Below, in pieces: positions 47,355 to 56,144 of a stretch of DNA of 64,000 bases. Source of the stretch: Lysinibacillus_B sp042920265 (GTDB lineage: Bacteria > Bacillota > Bacilli > Bacillales_A > Planococcaceae); assembly GCF_042920265.1 (NCBI RefSeq), contig NZ_JBDQZI010000008.1:62001-126000 (forward strand). Direction: 5' to 3'. Under the pieces are notes generated by a model, which ran no database searches, was not told where the DNA came from, and saw only the letters and a list, made by a program, of their open reading frames with translations. The first letter of the stretch is position 1; the number at the start of each line of letters is the position of its first letter. The position numbers and the translations under genes are program-made.

Positions 47355-49223
47355 ATGATAAACCGCAAGAAAAATGTAGGTGGACAATATGCTTTCATCC
47401 GTAAGTTGAAAAAGGGCTGTTTCACACTAGCTGTATTATTAGTTGCACAATGTATTTTAATTTATTTTCAATGTCAATTTCAGTTGGGAGATGTCGTGTA
47501 TTATACACAACATTATTGGCATAATTATATTTTTGATATCATTTTGTTATACGTTTTGTATTTAGCATTTCTTGTGATTGTTAATCGGAAAATATATGCT
47601 TCCTTTTTACTCCTTAGTACAACGCTTCTTTTCTCCATTGCCAATTATTTAAAGCTCAGTTATAGAAATGAGCCGCTTTTACCGAGTGATCTTACAATGA
47701 TTTTTGAAATCAATCATATTATCCAAATGATTAATAAAGTGCATATAATTGTGAGTATCGGTGTTATCTTCTTGCTAATCACTGCTTTTTTTCTCCTCAA
47801 ATATTTTAAATCTCAGCCAGTCCATACAGGAAAACAAAGGCTTCTCGTATCCTTGCTGTTATGTTTCGTGTTTTACAGTTTTCTAAATAGTAATCACGCG
47901 AATAATCCTTATAAAGTCATCGCTACTTCTTTCGGTATTACAGATAGTTATTGGGATTTAAAGGAGGATTATAGCTCGAATGGTCCGATAGCAGGGTTTA
48001 TAAAAAATTTAGATATTCAAGTGATGGAAGAGGTGCCCGAAGACTATTCTTATGAAGCGGTAAGCGATATTGTTGAAAAATATAAAGAGAAAGCAATAGA
48101 AATGAATTGTGACAAAGGAACATTAGAAGATCATACTGTGATCTTTGTGTTAAGTGAAAGCTTTACGGACCCTCTTAGAATACCTGGACTAGAACTATCA
48201 GATGACCCCATTCCTTTTATTCGATCTTTGTTCAATGAAACGACTTCTGGGGTATTATTAGGTGCTAATTACGGTGGAGGTACAGCAAATGTTGAATACG
48301 AAGTGTTAACAGCATTTAGCACCAATTTTTTTCACCCATCGCTACTTATTCCATACACGTTATTAGTGCCCAATTTAGAGGAAGCACCAAGTTTTCCTCA
48401 TTTATTTGATCAAAAAATAGCTGTCCATTCGTATAATGCAAATCTTTATAGAAGAAAAGACGTGTTTGAGCAGTTTGGATTCGACCCTTTCATTTATGAA
48501 GGGGGCAATATGGATCTTTCCTATAAAGAAAAATTAGACAATAGCACGTATATTAGTGATGCATCTGCGTATGAGGAAGTATTAGATATTGTTCGTGAGG
48601 ATACAGAGGGGAACTTGTTTATGTTATTAACGACGATGCAAAATCATAGCCCGTATGATGAAAATAAATATAATAATGACTTTGAAGTATTCAATGAGCT
48701 AGACGAACAAGAAAAAGCGCGCATTGAAACGTATGTGCAAGGCTTACACTATACAGATTTGGCTACAGCACATTTTATCGAAGAAATTGAAACAATGGAT
48801 AAACCGATTACTGTCGTATTTTTTGGCGATCATTTGCCGCCCGATGTGTTCGAAGGCTTTGATGAAGAGGGCGAACAAGAAAATGAAGTATTTTACGAGA
48901 CAGATTATTTTATTTACAACAATTTTGAAGCGGAAATTTTAGACGATCCAATCGTTAGTCCGAATATGATTAGCTCGATTGTACTTGAACAGTTAAATGT
49001 GGAATTAACACCGTATTATGCGCTTATGTTTGAGCTGCAAAAAACAGTACCTGTAATGCGGTGGGGAGAGTACTTTTTACGGTCAGATGAAATATTTGTT
49101 TACGAAGATGAATTGCCAGCAAACGTTCAAGAGCTAATCAATGATTACCGCATGATTCAATATGATATTAATGCGGGAGAGCAATATGCAGTGGAACTCG
49201 GGATGTTTGATTTAGAAAGGTAG
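47355..49223 (+). CDS. lipoteichoic acid synthase-like phosphoglycerol transferase (622 aa)
   Basis: Five N-terminal membrane segments (about residues 20-185) are followed by an extracellular sulfatase-like domain (about 255-560). Metal and catalytic residues: FVLSESFTDP (Glu), GGGTANVEYEVLT (Thr nucleophile), YNANLYRR (His replaced region), MQNHSPY (His) and FFGDHLPP (Asp-His). AAGAGG before ATG 47355. The family transfers glycerol phosphate from phosphatidylglycerol onto a lipid anchor or glycan. The signature of true LtaS is less strict here (the family also has LtaS-like paralogues and exopolysaccharide modifiers), so exact substrate is open. Confidence 0.9.
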   Translation: MINRKKNVGGQYAFIRKLKKGCFTLAVLLVAQCILIYFQCQFQLGDVVYYTQHYWHNYIFDIILLYVLYLAFLVIVNRKIYASFLLLSTTLLFSIANYLKLSYRNEPLLPSDLTMIFEINHIIQMINKVHIIVSIGVIFLLITAFFLLKYFKSQPVHTGKQRLLVSLLLCFVFYSFLNSNHANNPYKVIATSFGITDSYWDLKEDYSSNGPIAGFIKNLDIQVMEEVPEDYSYEAVSDIVEKYKEKAIEMNCDKGTLEDHTVIFVLSESFTDPLRIPGLELSDDPIPFIRSLFNETTSGVLLGANYGGGTANVEYEVLTAFSTNFFHPSLLIPYTLLVPNLEEAPSFPHLFDQKIAVHSYNANLYRRKDVFEQFGFDPFIYEGGNMDLSYKEKLDNSTYISDASAYEEVLDIVREDTEGNLFMLLTTMQNHSPYDENKYNNDFEVFNELDEQEKARIETYVQGLHYTDLATAHFIEEIETMDKPITVVFFGDHLPPDVFEGFDEEGEQENEVFYETDYFIYNNFEAEILDDPIVSPNMISSIVLEQLNVELTPYYALMFELQKTVPVMRWGEYFLRSDEIFVYEDELPANVQELINDYRMIQYDINAGEQYAVELGMFDLER

Positions 49224-49414
49224 AGATTTCTTGAAATTACGCTATACAGCATTTTTGAATGAGTATTCAATGGGAAGCGTATTTCTGTTGAATACTTTTC
49301 ATTTGTGTAAAGGGGGGTTACTTATCATAGATAGAACAGTTTATTAGAGGGGATGAACAAGTAGCAATTTCCTCATGTATTTTATGAAGAAAGAGTCAAA
49401 ATGATTTATACTAA

Positions 49415-49428
49415 GTGTAAAAGTACAC
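49415..49428. promoter_or_regulatory. candidate XRE operator A
   Basis: GTGTAAAAGTACAC has 5-bp arms and lies just before the ribosome site of the XRE gene. It is nearly the same as the core of operator B at 49924. Confidence 0.55.
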
Positions 49429-49440
49429 GAGGTGTTACAA

Positions 49441-49899
49441 ATGGATCGAGATCAGTTGATTCAAATTGCGTCTGAAAGTTTAAAGCTTATTCGGACAGAA
49501 AATGGCTATACACAGGAAAAAATGGCTGAACTATTAGGTATTTCTAAAAAGACGCTTGTCCAAATTGAGAAAGAACGCATGGTAGCGAATTGGACCGTCA
49601 CTATTGCCATTTGTGCATTATTTCGCAACAGTTTAATCTTACAAAACCGTGTGGGCGGCGATCCAATGGAAGTGATTGAATTAACGACTCATGATGTAAT
49701 TATTATTCCGAAAGAAAAGACAATGGGCGGATACATATGGTGGAAAAATATTGAGGAATACGAGGGACATCGCCTGCAGCAAAATCTCTTAAGCAAGCAT
49801 TATCGTATTCTAGATCATGAAAATTACCGCTTGATGAGTACGTTAGACGAAGCTGTAGCATATGAAAAATGGGAAGCGATTAGACAAACAATAAAATAA
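49441..49899 (+). CDS. XRE-family regulator with C-terminal domain (152 aa)
   Basis: The N-terminal HTH (IRTENGYTQEKMAELLGISKKTLVQIEKERMVANWTVTIAICALF split around the TQEKMAE turn) is of the Cro/C1 type. Residues 75-152 form an extra domain with WWKNIEEYEGHRLQQNLLSKHYRIL and AYEKWEAI, not recognised. Start ATG 49441 with ACGAGGTG. It precedes a membrane protein gene; GTGTAA/TTACAC palindromes stand before both genes, so it likely represses the pair. Confidence 0.85.
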   Translation: MDRDQLIQIASESLKLIRTENGYTQEKMAELLGISKKTLVQIEKERMVANWTVTIAICALFRNSLILQNRVGGDPMEVIELTTHDVIIIPKEKTMGGYIWWKNIEEYEGHRLQQNLLSKHYRILDHENYRLMSTLDEAVAYEKWEAIRQTIK

Positions 49900-49907
49900 A
49901 CTATTAA

Positions 49908-49953
49908 CTAAAATAGTCTAATAGTGTAAAATTACACCATCAGGCTATTTTAG
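49908..49953. promoter_or_regulatory. nested palindrome, candidate XRE operator B
   Basis: The inner GTGTAAAATTACAC (49924-49937, perfect 6-bp arms) and outer arms CTAAAATAG (49908-49916) and CTATTTTAG (49945-49953) share one centre. The outer right arm abuts the GGAGG ribosome site of the membrane-protein gene. Confidence 0.65.
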
Positions 49954-49962
49954 GAGGTATGT

Positions 49963-50370
49963 ATGGCTCAAGTAATCATATTCATTGTTACTTTATCGTT
50001 AACATTTTGTTTAAATTTTTGGTCAGCACTTAAATATCCAGATATAGAACTGACCTTTATTGGCTTTGTGGCAACATGTATATATATTAGTGTCGTAGTC
50101 ATGATGAGTAAAAAATGTGCACGTAATTTTTGTGTAATCGGTGCCATTAGCAGCTTGTTAGTAGCACTTTTAATTAGTTTTGAAACAGTTTTAACGGAGA
50201 ATATGTTGTTAAATATGATTTTTAGTGTTCAATATCCCCTTTATGTTGTATTTATCATGCCGTTATTTGGGTTGAATTTTATGACAGATTTGCCTTTACA
50301 ATGGTTTTCCTGTATTTGTATAGGTATTTATACGGTGCTGTATTTTAGATTGAAAGGGCGAGTTGTATAA
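49963..50370 (+). CDS. four-span membrane protein paired with XRE regulator (135 aa)
   Basis: Spans at about residues 3-22, 30-49, 56-76 and 88-128 (two close segments). Contains several Cys (CARNFC, CICIGI). TTAGGAGG precedes ATG 49963. A distinct protein from the XRE partner at 16352, but the same regulator-plus-membrane-protein layout. Function unknown. Confidence 0.75.
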   Translation: MAQVIIFIVTLSLTFCLNFWSALKYPDIELTFIGFVATCIYISVVVMMSKKCARNFCVIGAISSLLVALLISFETVLTENMLLNMIFSVQYPLYVVFIMPLFGLNFMTDLPLQWFSCICIGIYTVLYFRLKGRVV

Positions 50371-50750
50371 AAAATTAACATTTTTATGTATACAACTAAA
50401 TCAAAAATAAGTGGCTAATTACTATACTATAAAAATATATTTCAATTACTTATTTGTGTAGGTGATGAACATCATTTTCTTTCATGATAGTGAATTGCAT
50501 ATGTGTATGTTATAAATAAAAATCTGCTTCTCCTAAAAAAATAGGGGGAGCAGATTTTTCTCGTTATTGATAGGGATTATTAGTTGAAAATGCATTTATT
50601 ACATAGCCTCAATAATGCCTTTGTACTCTCCATCCTTAATACTTACAAATCCTTTAGTAAAATAATGATGTTTACTCTATTTTAGGAAAAATGATTCTCG
50701 GTATTCATGGATTACGTACAGCCTAATTGAAAAAAATTTTCAATTAGGGA
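50371..50750. other. intergenic region with terminator and a short relic
   Basis: It holds the terminator at 50520-50559. On the − strand, about 50603-50672 read HHYFTKGFVSIKDGEYKGIIEAM and stop, split here as a 23-codon piece with protein-like composition but no start. This looks like the last fragment of a lost gene. Near 50727-50747 AATTGAAAAAAATTTTCAATT forms a further hairpin. Confidence 0.35.
50520..50559 (+). terminator. rho-independent terminator
   Basis: Arms AAATCTGCT (50520-50528) and AGCAGATTT (50549-50557), extended by CTCC/GGGG, then TTTCTCG. Confidence 0.85.
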
Positions 50751-50806
50751 TTGCATTCAGTAGTTATATATAATACACTCTTAATTGTTAATGATAATCA
50801 TTTTCA
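50751..50806 (+). promoter_or_regulatory. promoter and Fur box of the siderophore operon
   Basis: −35 TTGCAT (50751-50756), 17-base spacer, −10 TACACT (50774-50779). The 19-base Fur box TTAATGATAATCATTTTCA (50788-50806) covers the expected transcription start. It matches the classical GATAATGATAATCATTATC pattern closely, so iron repression by Fur is expected. Confidence 0.85.
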
Positions 50807-50832
50807 ATATAAAAAGAAGGGATCTATAACTA

Positions 50833-51807
50833 ATGAAAAACAAATTTTCACTGTTTTTCTTCATGCTTTTTGCAACTGTAATGGTGCTTGCGGCGTGTGG
50901 AGAAACGACTAAGGAAGAAGCTTCGAATGATGCAAGCAAAGGTGAAGCTTCGGAAGAATCAACAACACGTGAAGTAACACATGCTCTTGGTACAACAACA
51001 ATTGAAGGGAAACCTCAACGTGTCGTTACGCTTTATCAAGGCGCGACAGATACAATTTTAGAGTTTGATGTGAAGCCAGTTGGTGTGGTGCAATCATGGG
51101 TGCAAGTACCAATGTATGATTACATAAAAGAAGAATTAAAAGATGTGCCATTTGTAGGGCAAGAAACGCAGCCGAACCTTGAAGAGATTGCGGCATTAAA
51201 ACCAGATTTAATTATTGCTACTCAAATTCGTCATGAAGAAATTTATGAGCAACTATCTCAAATTGCTCCAACGATTGTCAATACAACACTTTATGATTTT
51301 AAAGAAACAACAACGTTAATTGGTCAAGCTTTAGGAGAAGAAGAAAAAGCTAATGCTTTAATTGCTGATTGGGAAGCTCGCGTAGCTGACTTTAAAGAAA
51401 AAATCGCTTCAACTGACAATTGGCCACTTAGTACAGCAGTTCTTAATTACCGTGAAGATCATGCACGAATTTATGTGACTGGTTTTGCTGGATCAATTTT
51501 GACAGAGCTTGGCTTTAACGGACCTAAAGATTTACAAGGTGAAAATTTAGAAATTGTTAAGCTGACAGATAAAGAAGGTATTCCACAAATGAATGCAGAT
51601 GTTATTTTCCAATTCATGGAGGATAACGAAGCGGTCAAAAAGACACATGAGGAATGGACAGCGCATCCGTTATACCAAAACTTAGATGCAGTGAAAAACA
51701 ACCAAGTGTACACAGTAGATGAAGTAGCTTGGAACATGGCAGGCGGTTTACAAGCTGCACATCTAATGCTAGATGATATTTACTCACACTTTAAAATTGA
51801 ACAGTAA
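50833..51807 (+). CDS. iron-siderophore binding lipoprotein, YfiY-like (324 aa)
   Basis: Signal peptide with lipobox LAAC (Cys 21). After a Ser/Glu-rich linker the FecB-like domain begins (VTHALGTTTIEGKPQRVV, then ILEFDVKPVGVVQSW and IAALKPDLIIA). It captures a ferric hydroxamate or related siderophore and delivers it to the permeases at 52000 and 53001. The closest match in my memory is B. subtilis YfiY (schizokinen/arthrobactin), but the ligand cannot be fixed from sequence. AGAAGGGATC before ATG 50833. Fur box upstream. Confidence 0.92.
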   Translation: MKNKFSLFFFMLFATVMVLAACGETTKEEASNDASKGEASEESTTREVTHALGTTTIEGKPQRVVTLYQGATDTILEFDVKPVGVVQSWVQVPMYDYIKEELKDVPFVGQETQPNLEEIAALKPDLIIATQIRHEEIYEQLSQIAPTIVNTTLYDFKETTTLIGQALGEEEKANALIADWEARVADFKEKIASTDNWPLSTAVLNYREDHARIYVTGFAGSILTELGFNGPKDLQGENLEIVKLTDKEGIPQMNADVIFQFMEDNEAVKKTHEEWTAHPLYQNLDAVKNNQVYTVDEVAWNMAGGLQAAHLMLDDIYSHFKIEQ

Positions 51808-51822
51808 ATAGAAAATAGGGGG

Positions 51823-51978
51823 AAAGGGGCCGTCTGAAAAGACATTTTGAGGCGGCCCCTTTGCGACGAGGATGGTGGCATTTTGATGCGACCACCGCAG
51901 GAGCAATATTTCTTAATGGATAATTATTAAGGAGTAAAAGGGTGTCCAGAAAGTTTTTACTTTCTGGACACCCCCTTC
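51823..51978. repeat. dispersed non-coding repeat, copy 2
   Basis: Same element as 36715-36843 but with about 27 additional bases near the front (GCGACGAGGATGGTGGCATT region). 5' hairpin: GGGGCCGTC with GGCGGCCCC. 3' hairpin: perfect 14-bp arms GGGTGTCCAGAAAG and CTTTCTGGACACCC around TTTTTA. It separates the binding-protein gene from the permease genes inside the siderophore operon and may attenuate transcription there. Confidence 0.88.
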
Positions 51979-51999
51979 TATGGAAGAAGAGGATCTATT

Positions 52000-53004
52000 A
52001 TGTTACAAACATCATTTTCTAAAACTGTAGGCTTAATAGGACTTTTAGGATTAGTGGTTGCTTTGTTTTATTGTAGCTTAGCTATGGGGCAAACTTCTAT
52101 TTCATTTAAAACGGCATGGGATGTAATGACGGATTATGACCCGAACAATACGGAGCACTTAATTATTGCAACGAGTAGGTTAACAAGAGCGGTCATTGCC
52201 TTAATAATTGGTATGAACTTAGCCATTGCAGGCATTTTAATTCAAACATTGACAAGAAATCCTTTAGCCGCGCCAGATTTACTTGGCGTAAATGCAGGTG
52301 CTATTTTTTTTATTGTCGTAGCCATTACTTGGTTTAATATTCAATCATTAACACACTATATGTGGTTTGCTTTTCTCGGCGCAGGTATTGCAGGGGTAGC
52401 TGTATTTTTCTTAAGTAGCTTCGGGAGAGACGGTCTCACACCGATTAAAGTCATTTTAGCGGGTACAGCATTATCTGCCTTATTTATCTCCTTTACACAA
52501 GGCTTATTAGTCATTGATGAGCAGTCCTTTCAAACGGTCTTATTTTGGCTTGCAGGCTCTGTTGCAGGCAGAGATATGGAGATGCTGTTATCTGTATTAC
52601 CGATCTTAGTAATAGCCCTGATTTTAAGCTTATTCATCGGAAAAGCCATGAATATTTTTAGTTCAGGAGACGATGTAGCAAAAAGTTTGGGCCAAAACGT
52701 CGGAATGTTAAAAGTTTTCATGGGGTTATTAATTATTGTATTAGCTGGTGGTTCTGTAGCAATCGTTGGCTCTATTGGATTCGTTGGGCTGATTGTTCCT
52801 CATATCGCAAAAGGGTTAGTAGGCAATGATTACCGATGGACGATTCCGTTTGGGGCATTGCTTGGTTCATCTTTATTATTAGCCGCCGATATTACAGCGA
52901 GATTTTTAATTATCCCACAGGAAGTGCCGATTGGTGTAATGACCGCATTTATTGGTGGTCCTTTCTTTATTTACTTAGCGAAAAAAGGGGTGTCTAAACA
53001 ATGA
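52000..53004 (+). CDS. FecCD-family siderophore permease 1 (334 aa)
   Basis: Ten membrane segments of the BtuC/FecCD class with the motifs RLTRAVIALIIGMNLAIAG, IQTLTRNPLAAPDLLGVNAGA split by the conserved NPLA(A/S)PD, and GFVGLIVPHIAKGLVG (coupling L-x-x-P-H). AGAAGAGG before ATG 52000. The stop overlaps the next permease gene by 4 bases. It forms a heterodimer with the product at 53001, as in YfiZ/YfhA. Confidence 0.93.
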   Translation: MLQTSFSKTVGLIGLLGLVVALFYCSLAMGQTSISFKTAWDVMTDYDPNNTEHLIIATSRLTRAVIALIIGMNLAIAGILIQTLTRNPLAAPDLLGVNAGAIFFIVVAITWFNIQSLTHYMWFAFLGAGIAGVAVFFLSSFGRDGLTPIKVILAGTALSALFISFTQGLLVIDEQSFQTVLFWLAGSVAGRDMEMLLSVLPILVIALILSLFIGKAMNIFSSGDDVAKSLGQNVGMLKVFMGLLIIVLAGGSVAIVGSIGFVGLIVPHIAKGLVGNDYRWTIPFGALLGSSLLLAADITARFLIIPQEVPIGVMTAFIGGPFFIYLAKKGVSKQ

Positions 53005-54035
53005 AAGCTTGGACATTTCGTTTATTTAAAGGAAATATTTCGTTTCAAGTACCAAAGCAATGGCTGCTTGTCCTATTGATTTGTTTAATCACTGTACTTA
53101 CTATTTTTTTATTCAGTTTATCAGCAGGTAGTACATGGATTCCTTTATCTGAAGTATTCCTTCAACTAGTTGGTCAAATCGATGAGCATACTTTTGTCAT
53201 CGAAACATTGCGTCTACCACGGACTCTATTAGCGCTTCTTGTTGGTGCCGCTCTAGGTGTAGCGGGGCTTATTTTGCAAAGCTTAGTGCGAAACCCTCTT
53301 GCTTCTCCTGATATTATCGGGATTACGAGCGGTGCTTCCTTTGGGGCTGTTGCATTTATTGCGTTAGGAACAGGTGTAATGAGCATGGCTTTTCTGCCGT
53401 TTGCAGCAATTGCTGGAGGGCTATGTACAGCTATTTTAATTTATATGGTTTCTTGGAATAAGGGTGTCACACCGATTCGTCTCGTACTAATTGGCATCGG
53501 GATTTCAGCTATTTTAAAAGCGGGTGTGACATTTATGCTCGTATTTAGTAATACGTTTATTACATCAAAAGCGTATGTGTGGTTAACAGGTAGCTTATAT
53601 GCAGCGAGCTGGAGTGATGTTTCCTCTATGTTTTTATGGTTGCTCTTACCGATACCGATTTTGTTGATTTTCGGTAGAAGCTTAAATGTAACAGAACTCG
53701 GTGATGATGTATCGATAAGTATCGGCATTCGTGTACAAGTTCAGAGATTTATATTTTTAATATGTAGCGTGATTTTAGCCGGAACTGCTGCCGCCTATGC
53801 AGGGGGAATTGAATTTGTTGGATTAATGGCCCCTCATATTGCTAGACGTCTTGTAGGGAGGTCTTTTGTAGGTCTTGTGCCTATAACTGCGCTGATTGGT
53901 GCTACATTAGTGTTAGTGGCAGATTTAATTGCTCGCACAATGTTTTTACCTTTAGATATTCCAGCAGGTGTATTTACGGCCGCTATTGGTGCACCATTTT
54001 TCATCTATTTACTATTCCACAATCGAAATCGTTAG
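53001..54035 (+). CDS. FecCD-family siderophore permease 2 (344 aa)
   Basis: Same fold as its partner: LRLPRTLLALLVGAALGVAG, LVRNPLASPDIIGI, and GIEFVGLMAPHIARRLVG. Ten spans. Overlap of 4 bases with permease 1. The ATPase gene follows after 11 bases. Confidence 0.93.
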   Translation: MKAWTFRLFKGNISFQVPKQWLLVLLICLITVLTIFLFSLSAGSTWIPLSEVFLQLVGQIDEHTFVIETLRLPRTLLALLVGAALGVAGLILQSLVRNPLASPDIIGITSGASFGAVAFIALGTGVMSMAFLPFAAIAGGLCTAILIYMVSWNKGVTPIRLVLIGIGISAILKAGVTFMLVFSNTFITSKAYVWLTGSLYAASWSDVSSMFLWLLLPIPILLIFGRSLNVTELGDDVSISIGIRVQVQRFIFLICSVILAGTAAAYAGGIEFVGLMAPHIARRLVGRSFVGLVPITALIGATLVLVADLIARTMFLPLDIPAGVFTAAIGAPFFIYLLFHNRNR

Positions 54036-54046
54036 GAGAGGTGTAA

Positions 54047-54841
54047 ATGAGCGGATTACAAACAAAAAATTTAACGTTAAATTATGGCGATCAGCATATT
54101 ATTCATGATTTAAGCTTTGAAATGCCACTTGAAAAAATTACGGTGCTGGTTGGTGCGAATGGGAGTGGGAAATCTACATTATTACGCTCATTAGCCCGCC
54201 TTTTAAAACCTATATCGGGAGAAGTACTACTGGATGAACAACGATTACAGTCGATTTCAACAAAAGAAATTGCCAAAAAACTAGCTATTCTTCCACAAGG
54301 ACCTGTTGCACCAGAAGGCATTACGGTACAGCAACTCGTCAAGCAAGGCCGCTACCCACATCAACGGTGGTTTCAACAATGGTCTGAGGAGGATGAACAC
54401 TTAGTTGAACAAGCGTTGGCAGCTACGCAACTACTTTCTTTTAAAGATAAGCCAGTGGACGCTTTATCGGGTGGACAGCGACAAAGAGCTTGGATTGCGA
54501 TGACACTCGCACAACAAACGCCGATTTTGCTATTAGATGAGCCAACGACTTATTTAGATATGACACATCAAATTGAATTACTCGATTTTTTATTTGATTT
54601 GAATAGACAGCATCGCCGAACAATTGTGATGGTGCTGCATGATTTAAATCTTGCTTGTCGCTATGCCGATCACTTAGTAGCCATTCATAACCGAACGGTT
54701 GCTGTACAAGGACCTCCTGAACACATTGTGACGGCTAAAATGGTACAAGAAATTTTTAATATGGAAGCGATGATAGAAGAAGATCCATTTTTCGGTACCC
54801 CTTTATGTATTCCTAAAGGAAAAGGGCGATATGTCAAATGA
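54047..54841 (+). CDS. siderophore ABC transporter ATPase (264 aa)
   Basis: FecE/YusV-type ATPase: Walker A GANGSGKST, Q-loop LAILPQGPVAPEGITV, signature LSGGQRQRAWIAMTL, Walker B LLLDEPTTYLD and switch VLHDLN. GGAGAGGTG before ATG 54047. The next gene starts inside its stop codon. It drives import of the ferric siderophore. Confidence 0.93.
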   Translation: MSGLQTKNLTLNYGDQHIIHDLSFEMPLEKITVLVGANGSGKSTLLRSLARLLKPISGEVLLDEQRLQSISTKEIAKKLAILPQGPVAPEGITVQQLVKQGRYPHQRWFQQWSEEDEHLVEQALAATQLLSFKDKPVDALSGGQRQRAWIAMTLAQQTPILLLDEPTTYLDMTHQIELLDFLFDLNRQHRRTIVMVLHDLNLACRYADHLVAIHNRTVAVQGPPEHIVTAKMVQEIFNMEAMIEEDPFFGTPLCIPKGKGRYVK

Positions 54842-55494
54842 ACTTAGAGCTATATGGTATAGAAAAACGTAGCGCTGATGAAGGCATTCCTTTAGTTCAC
54901 TTACTTAACAAAGACATACTAATGCCAATCGTTCAACAATATGCGACCTCTCTCGGTACAGAGTCGTTAGCGATAGCAGGTTCTTTATTTATAAAACGGT
55001 ATGCCGTCCTTGTGGCAGCTTCCTCGCTCGATTATTTCGGTCTCCAAAAGGAAACGAAAGATTGGTGGTCAACGGCTCGATTTGAGCCAAAAACATTTAC
55101 ACTTCTCATGGAAAAAGATGTACAGAAAGCATGGGTGGAAGACTGGAAAGAGCGGCTTTTTGCTGAGCATTTGACGCCTCTTGTAGAGTTGGTTGCAAAA
55201 GAATGTAAAGTACCTCAAAACATACTTTGGGAAAATATAGCCGTTCGTTTACAAGCTGTTTTGCGTAAACAGGAAAAAGTATATTCGACTTTTGTATTAG
55301 AGCAACAATTTACAGAACTAACCTGTGTTGAGGCGCATTGGCTAGGGAGAACAGGCAATCCGTTGCGAAAGTATCTCCAAAAAGGGCAACAATGGAGTCA
55401 GATACCAATAAGAAAGACTTGCTGTCGTTATTATCAAGTCAAAAAAGAAGATGAAAATCCATACTGTGGCAATTGCCCGCTTAAGAAAGATTAA
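54838..55494 (+). CDS. FhuF-like [2Fe-2S] siderophore-iron reductase (218 aa)
   Basis: The C-terminus carries the Fe-S motif CC-x13-C-x2-C (TCCRYYQVKKE...YCGNCPL); E. coli FhuF has CC-x10-C-x2-C, so the inner loop here is 3 residues longer. The body is the helical FhuF-like fold with a SLFIKRYAVLVAASSLDYFG segment. It overlaps the ATPase gene by 4 bases. It probably reduces the ferric siderophore after import to release Fe2+. Confidence 0.87.
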   Translation: MNLELYGIEKRSADEGIPLVHLLNKDILMPIVQQYATSLGTESLAIAGSLFIKRYAVLVAASSLDYFGLQKETKDWWSTARFEPKTFTLLMEKDVQKAWVEDWKERLFAEHLTPLVELVAKECKVPQNILWENIAVRLQAVLRKQEKVYSTFVLEQQFTELTCVEAHWLGRTGNPLRKYLQKGQQWSQIPIRKTCCRYYQVKKEDENPYCGNCPLKKD

Positions 55495-55543
55495 AGGAAT
55501 AACGCCTGGTGTTCGTAACTTAATAGGATGCTAGTAAAGTGAA

Positions 55544-55590
55544 AAGTCGATTTGTACCCATAATTTTGGTATCAATCGGCTTTTTTGTGA
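55544..55590 (+). terminator. terminator of the siderophore operon
   Basis: Arms AAGTCGATT-TGTACC and GGTATCAATCGGCTT (about 55544-55583, with one G-U and a bulge), then TTTTTT. Confidence 0.75.
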
Positions 55591-55794
55591 TCTCTTTTTA
55601 AAAGTTTTTCTCTGCAAACTGAATACAAAATGTATGCGTTTTTTGTTAAATATTAGGTGATTAAAGTGCGATATAGTTTTAAAATAAAGTAAACAGCATA
55701 CCTTATTTTACTAAAAGGTCAGTTTAGTACAATGAGAATTTGGCGTGTTAGTTAAACATGGCTCTAATGGGGAACTGTAGAGGAGGCGATGGAT

Positions 55795-55935
55795 ATGAGA
55801 GGTAGAAATAATAGAGATGATTATATGCATAGTAGTTCAGAAAAAAATGCAACGACAGGTTGGACAATGAAAGGGTTTATCTATTTTTTCATTATCGTAA
55901 TAATTGTAGGAATAATTAAGTGGCTATTTTTGTAG
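55795..55935 (+). CDS. small single-span membrane protein (46 aa)
   Basis: A complete frame starts at ATG 55795, eight bases after AGGAGG; ATG 55789 in the same frame is too close to the site. The polar N-terminus (RGRNNRDDYMHSSSEKNATT) is followed by one membrane segment (about residues 27-46) ending KWLFL and TAG 55933. It has no known family. Size, ribosome site and topology make it a credible small membrane protein. Confidence 0.65.
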   Translation: MRGRNNRDDYMHSSSEKNATTGWTMKGFIYFFIIVIIVGIIKWLFL

Positions 55936-55990
55936 ATTTGGGTTTTAGTAGTTACTTTTCAAACAGAGAAATAACAGTATTTGTTTTTGT

Positions 55991-56015
55991 TCAATCCAAT
56001 CCAATCCAATCCAAA
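55991..56015. repeat. pentanucleotide repeat (CCAAT)n
   Basis: Four and a half copies of CCAAT/TCCAA in a row lie 130 bases upstream of the EamA gene. Such repeats can change length by slippage; here it is outside coding sequence. Confidence 0.8.
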
Positions 56016-56144
56016 TCATTATGTAACCCCTTTACATAAAATTGGTTTTAAAAATAGGCTGTAATTGGTACTACTTCAAACCAATTATTGGTGTTAACCT
56101 TACGATAAAATATTTTGTTTGGGATTACTAGTTGGGGGGATGAA

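Noticed and set aside
55991..56015. Phase-variable promoter through the CCAAT repeat
   Set aside because: The repeat is short and not clearly placed between −35 and −10 elements of the EamA gene.
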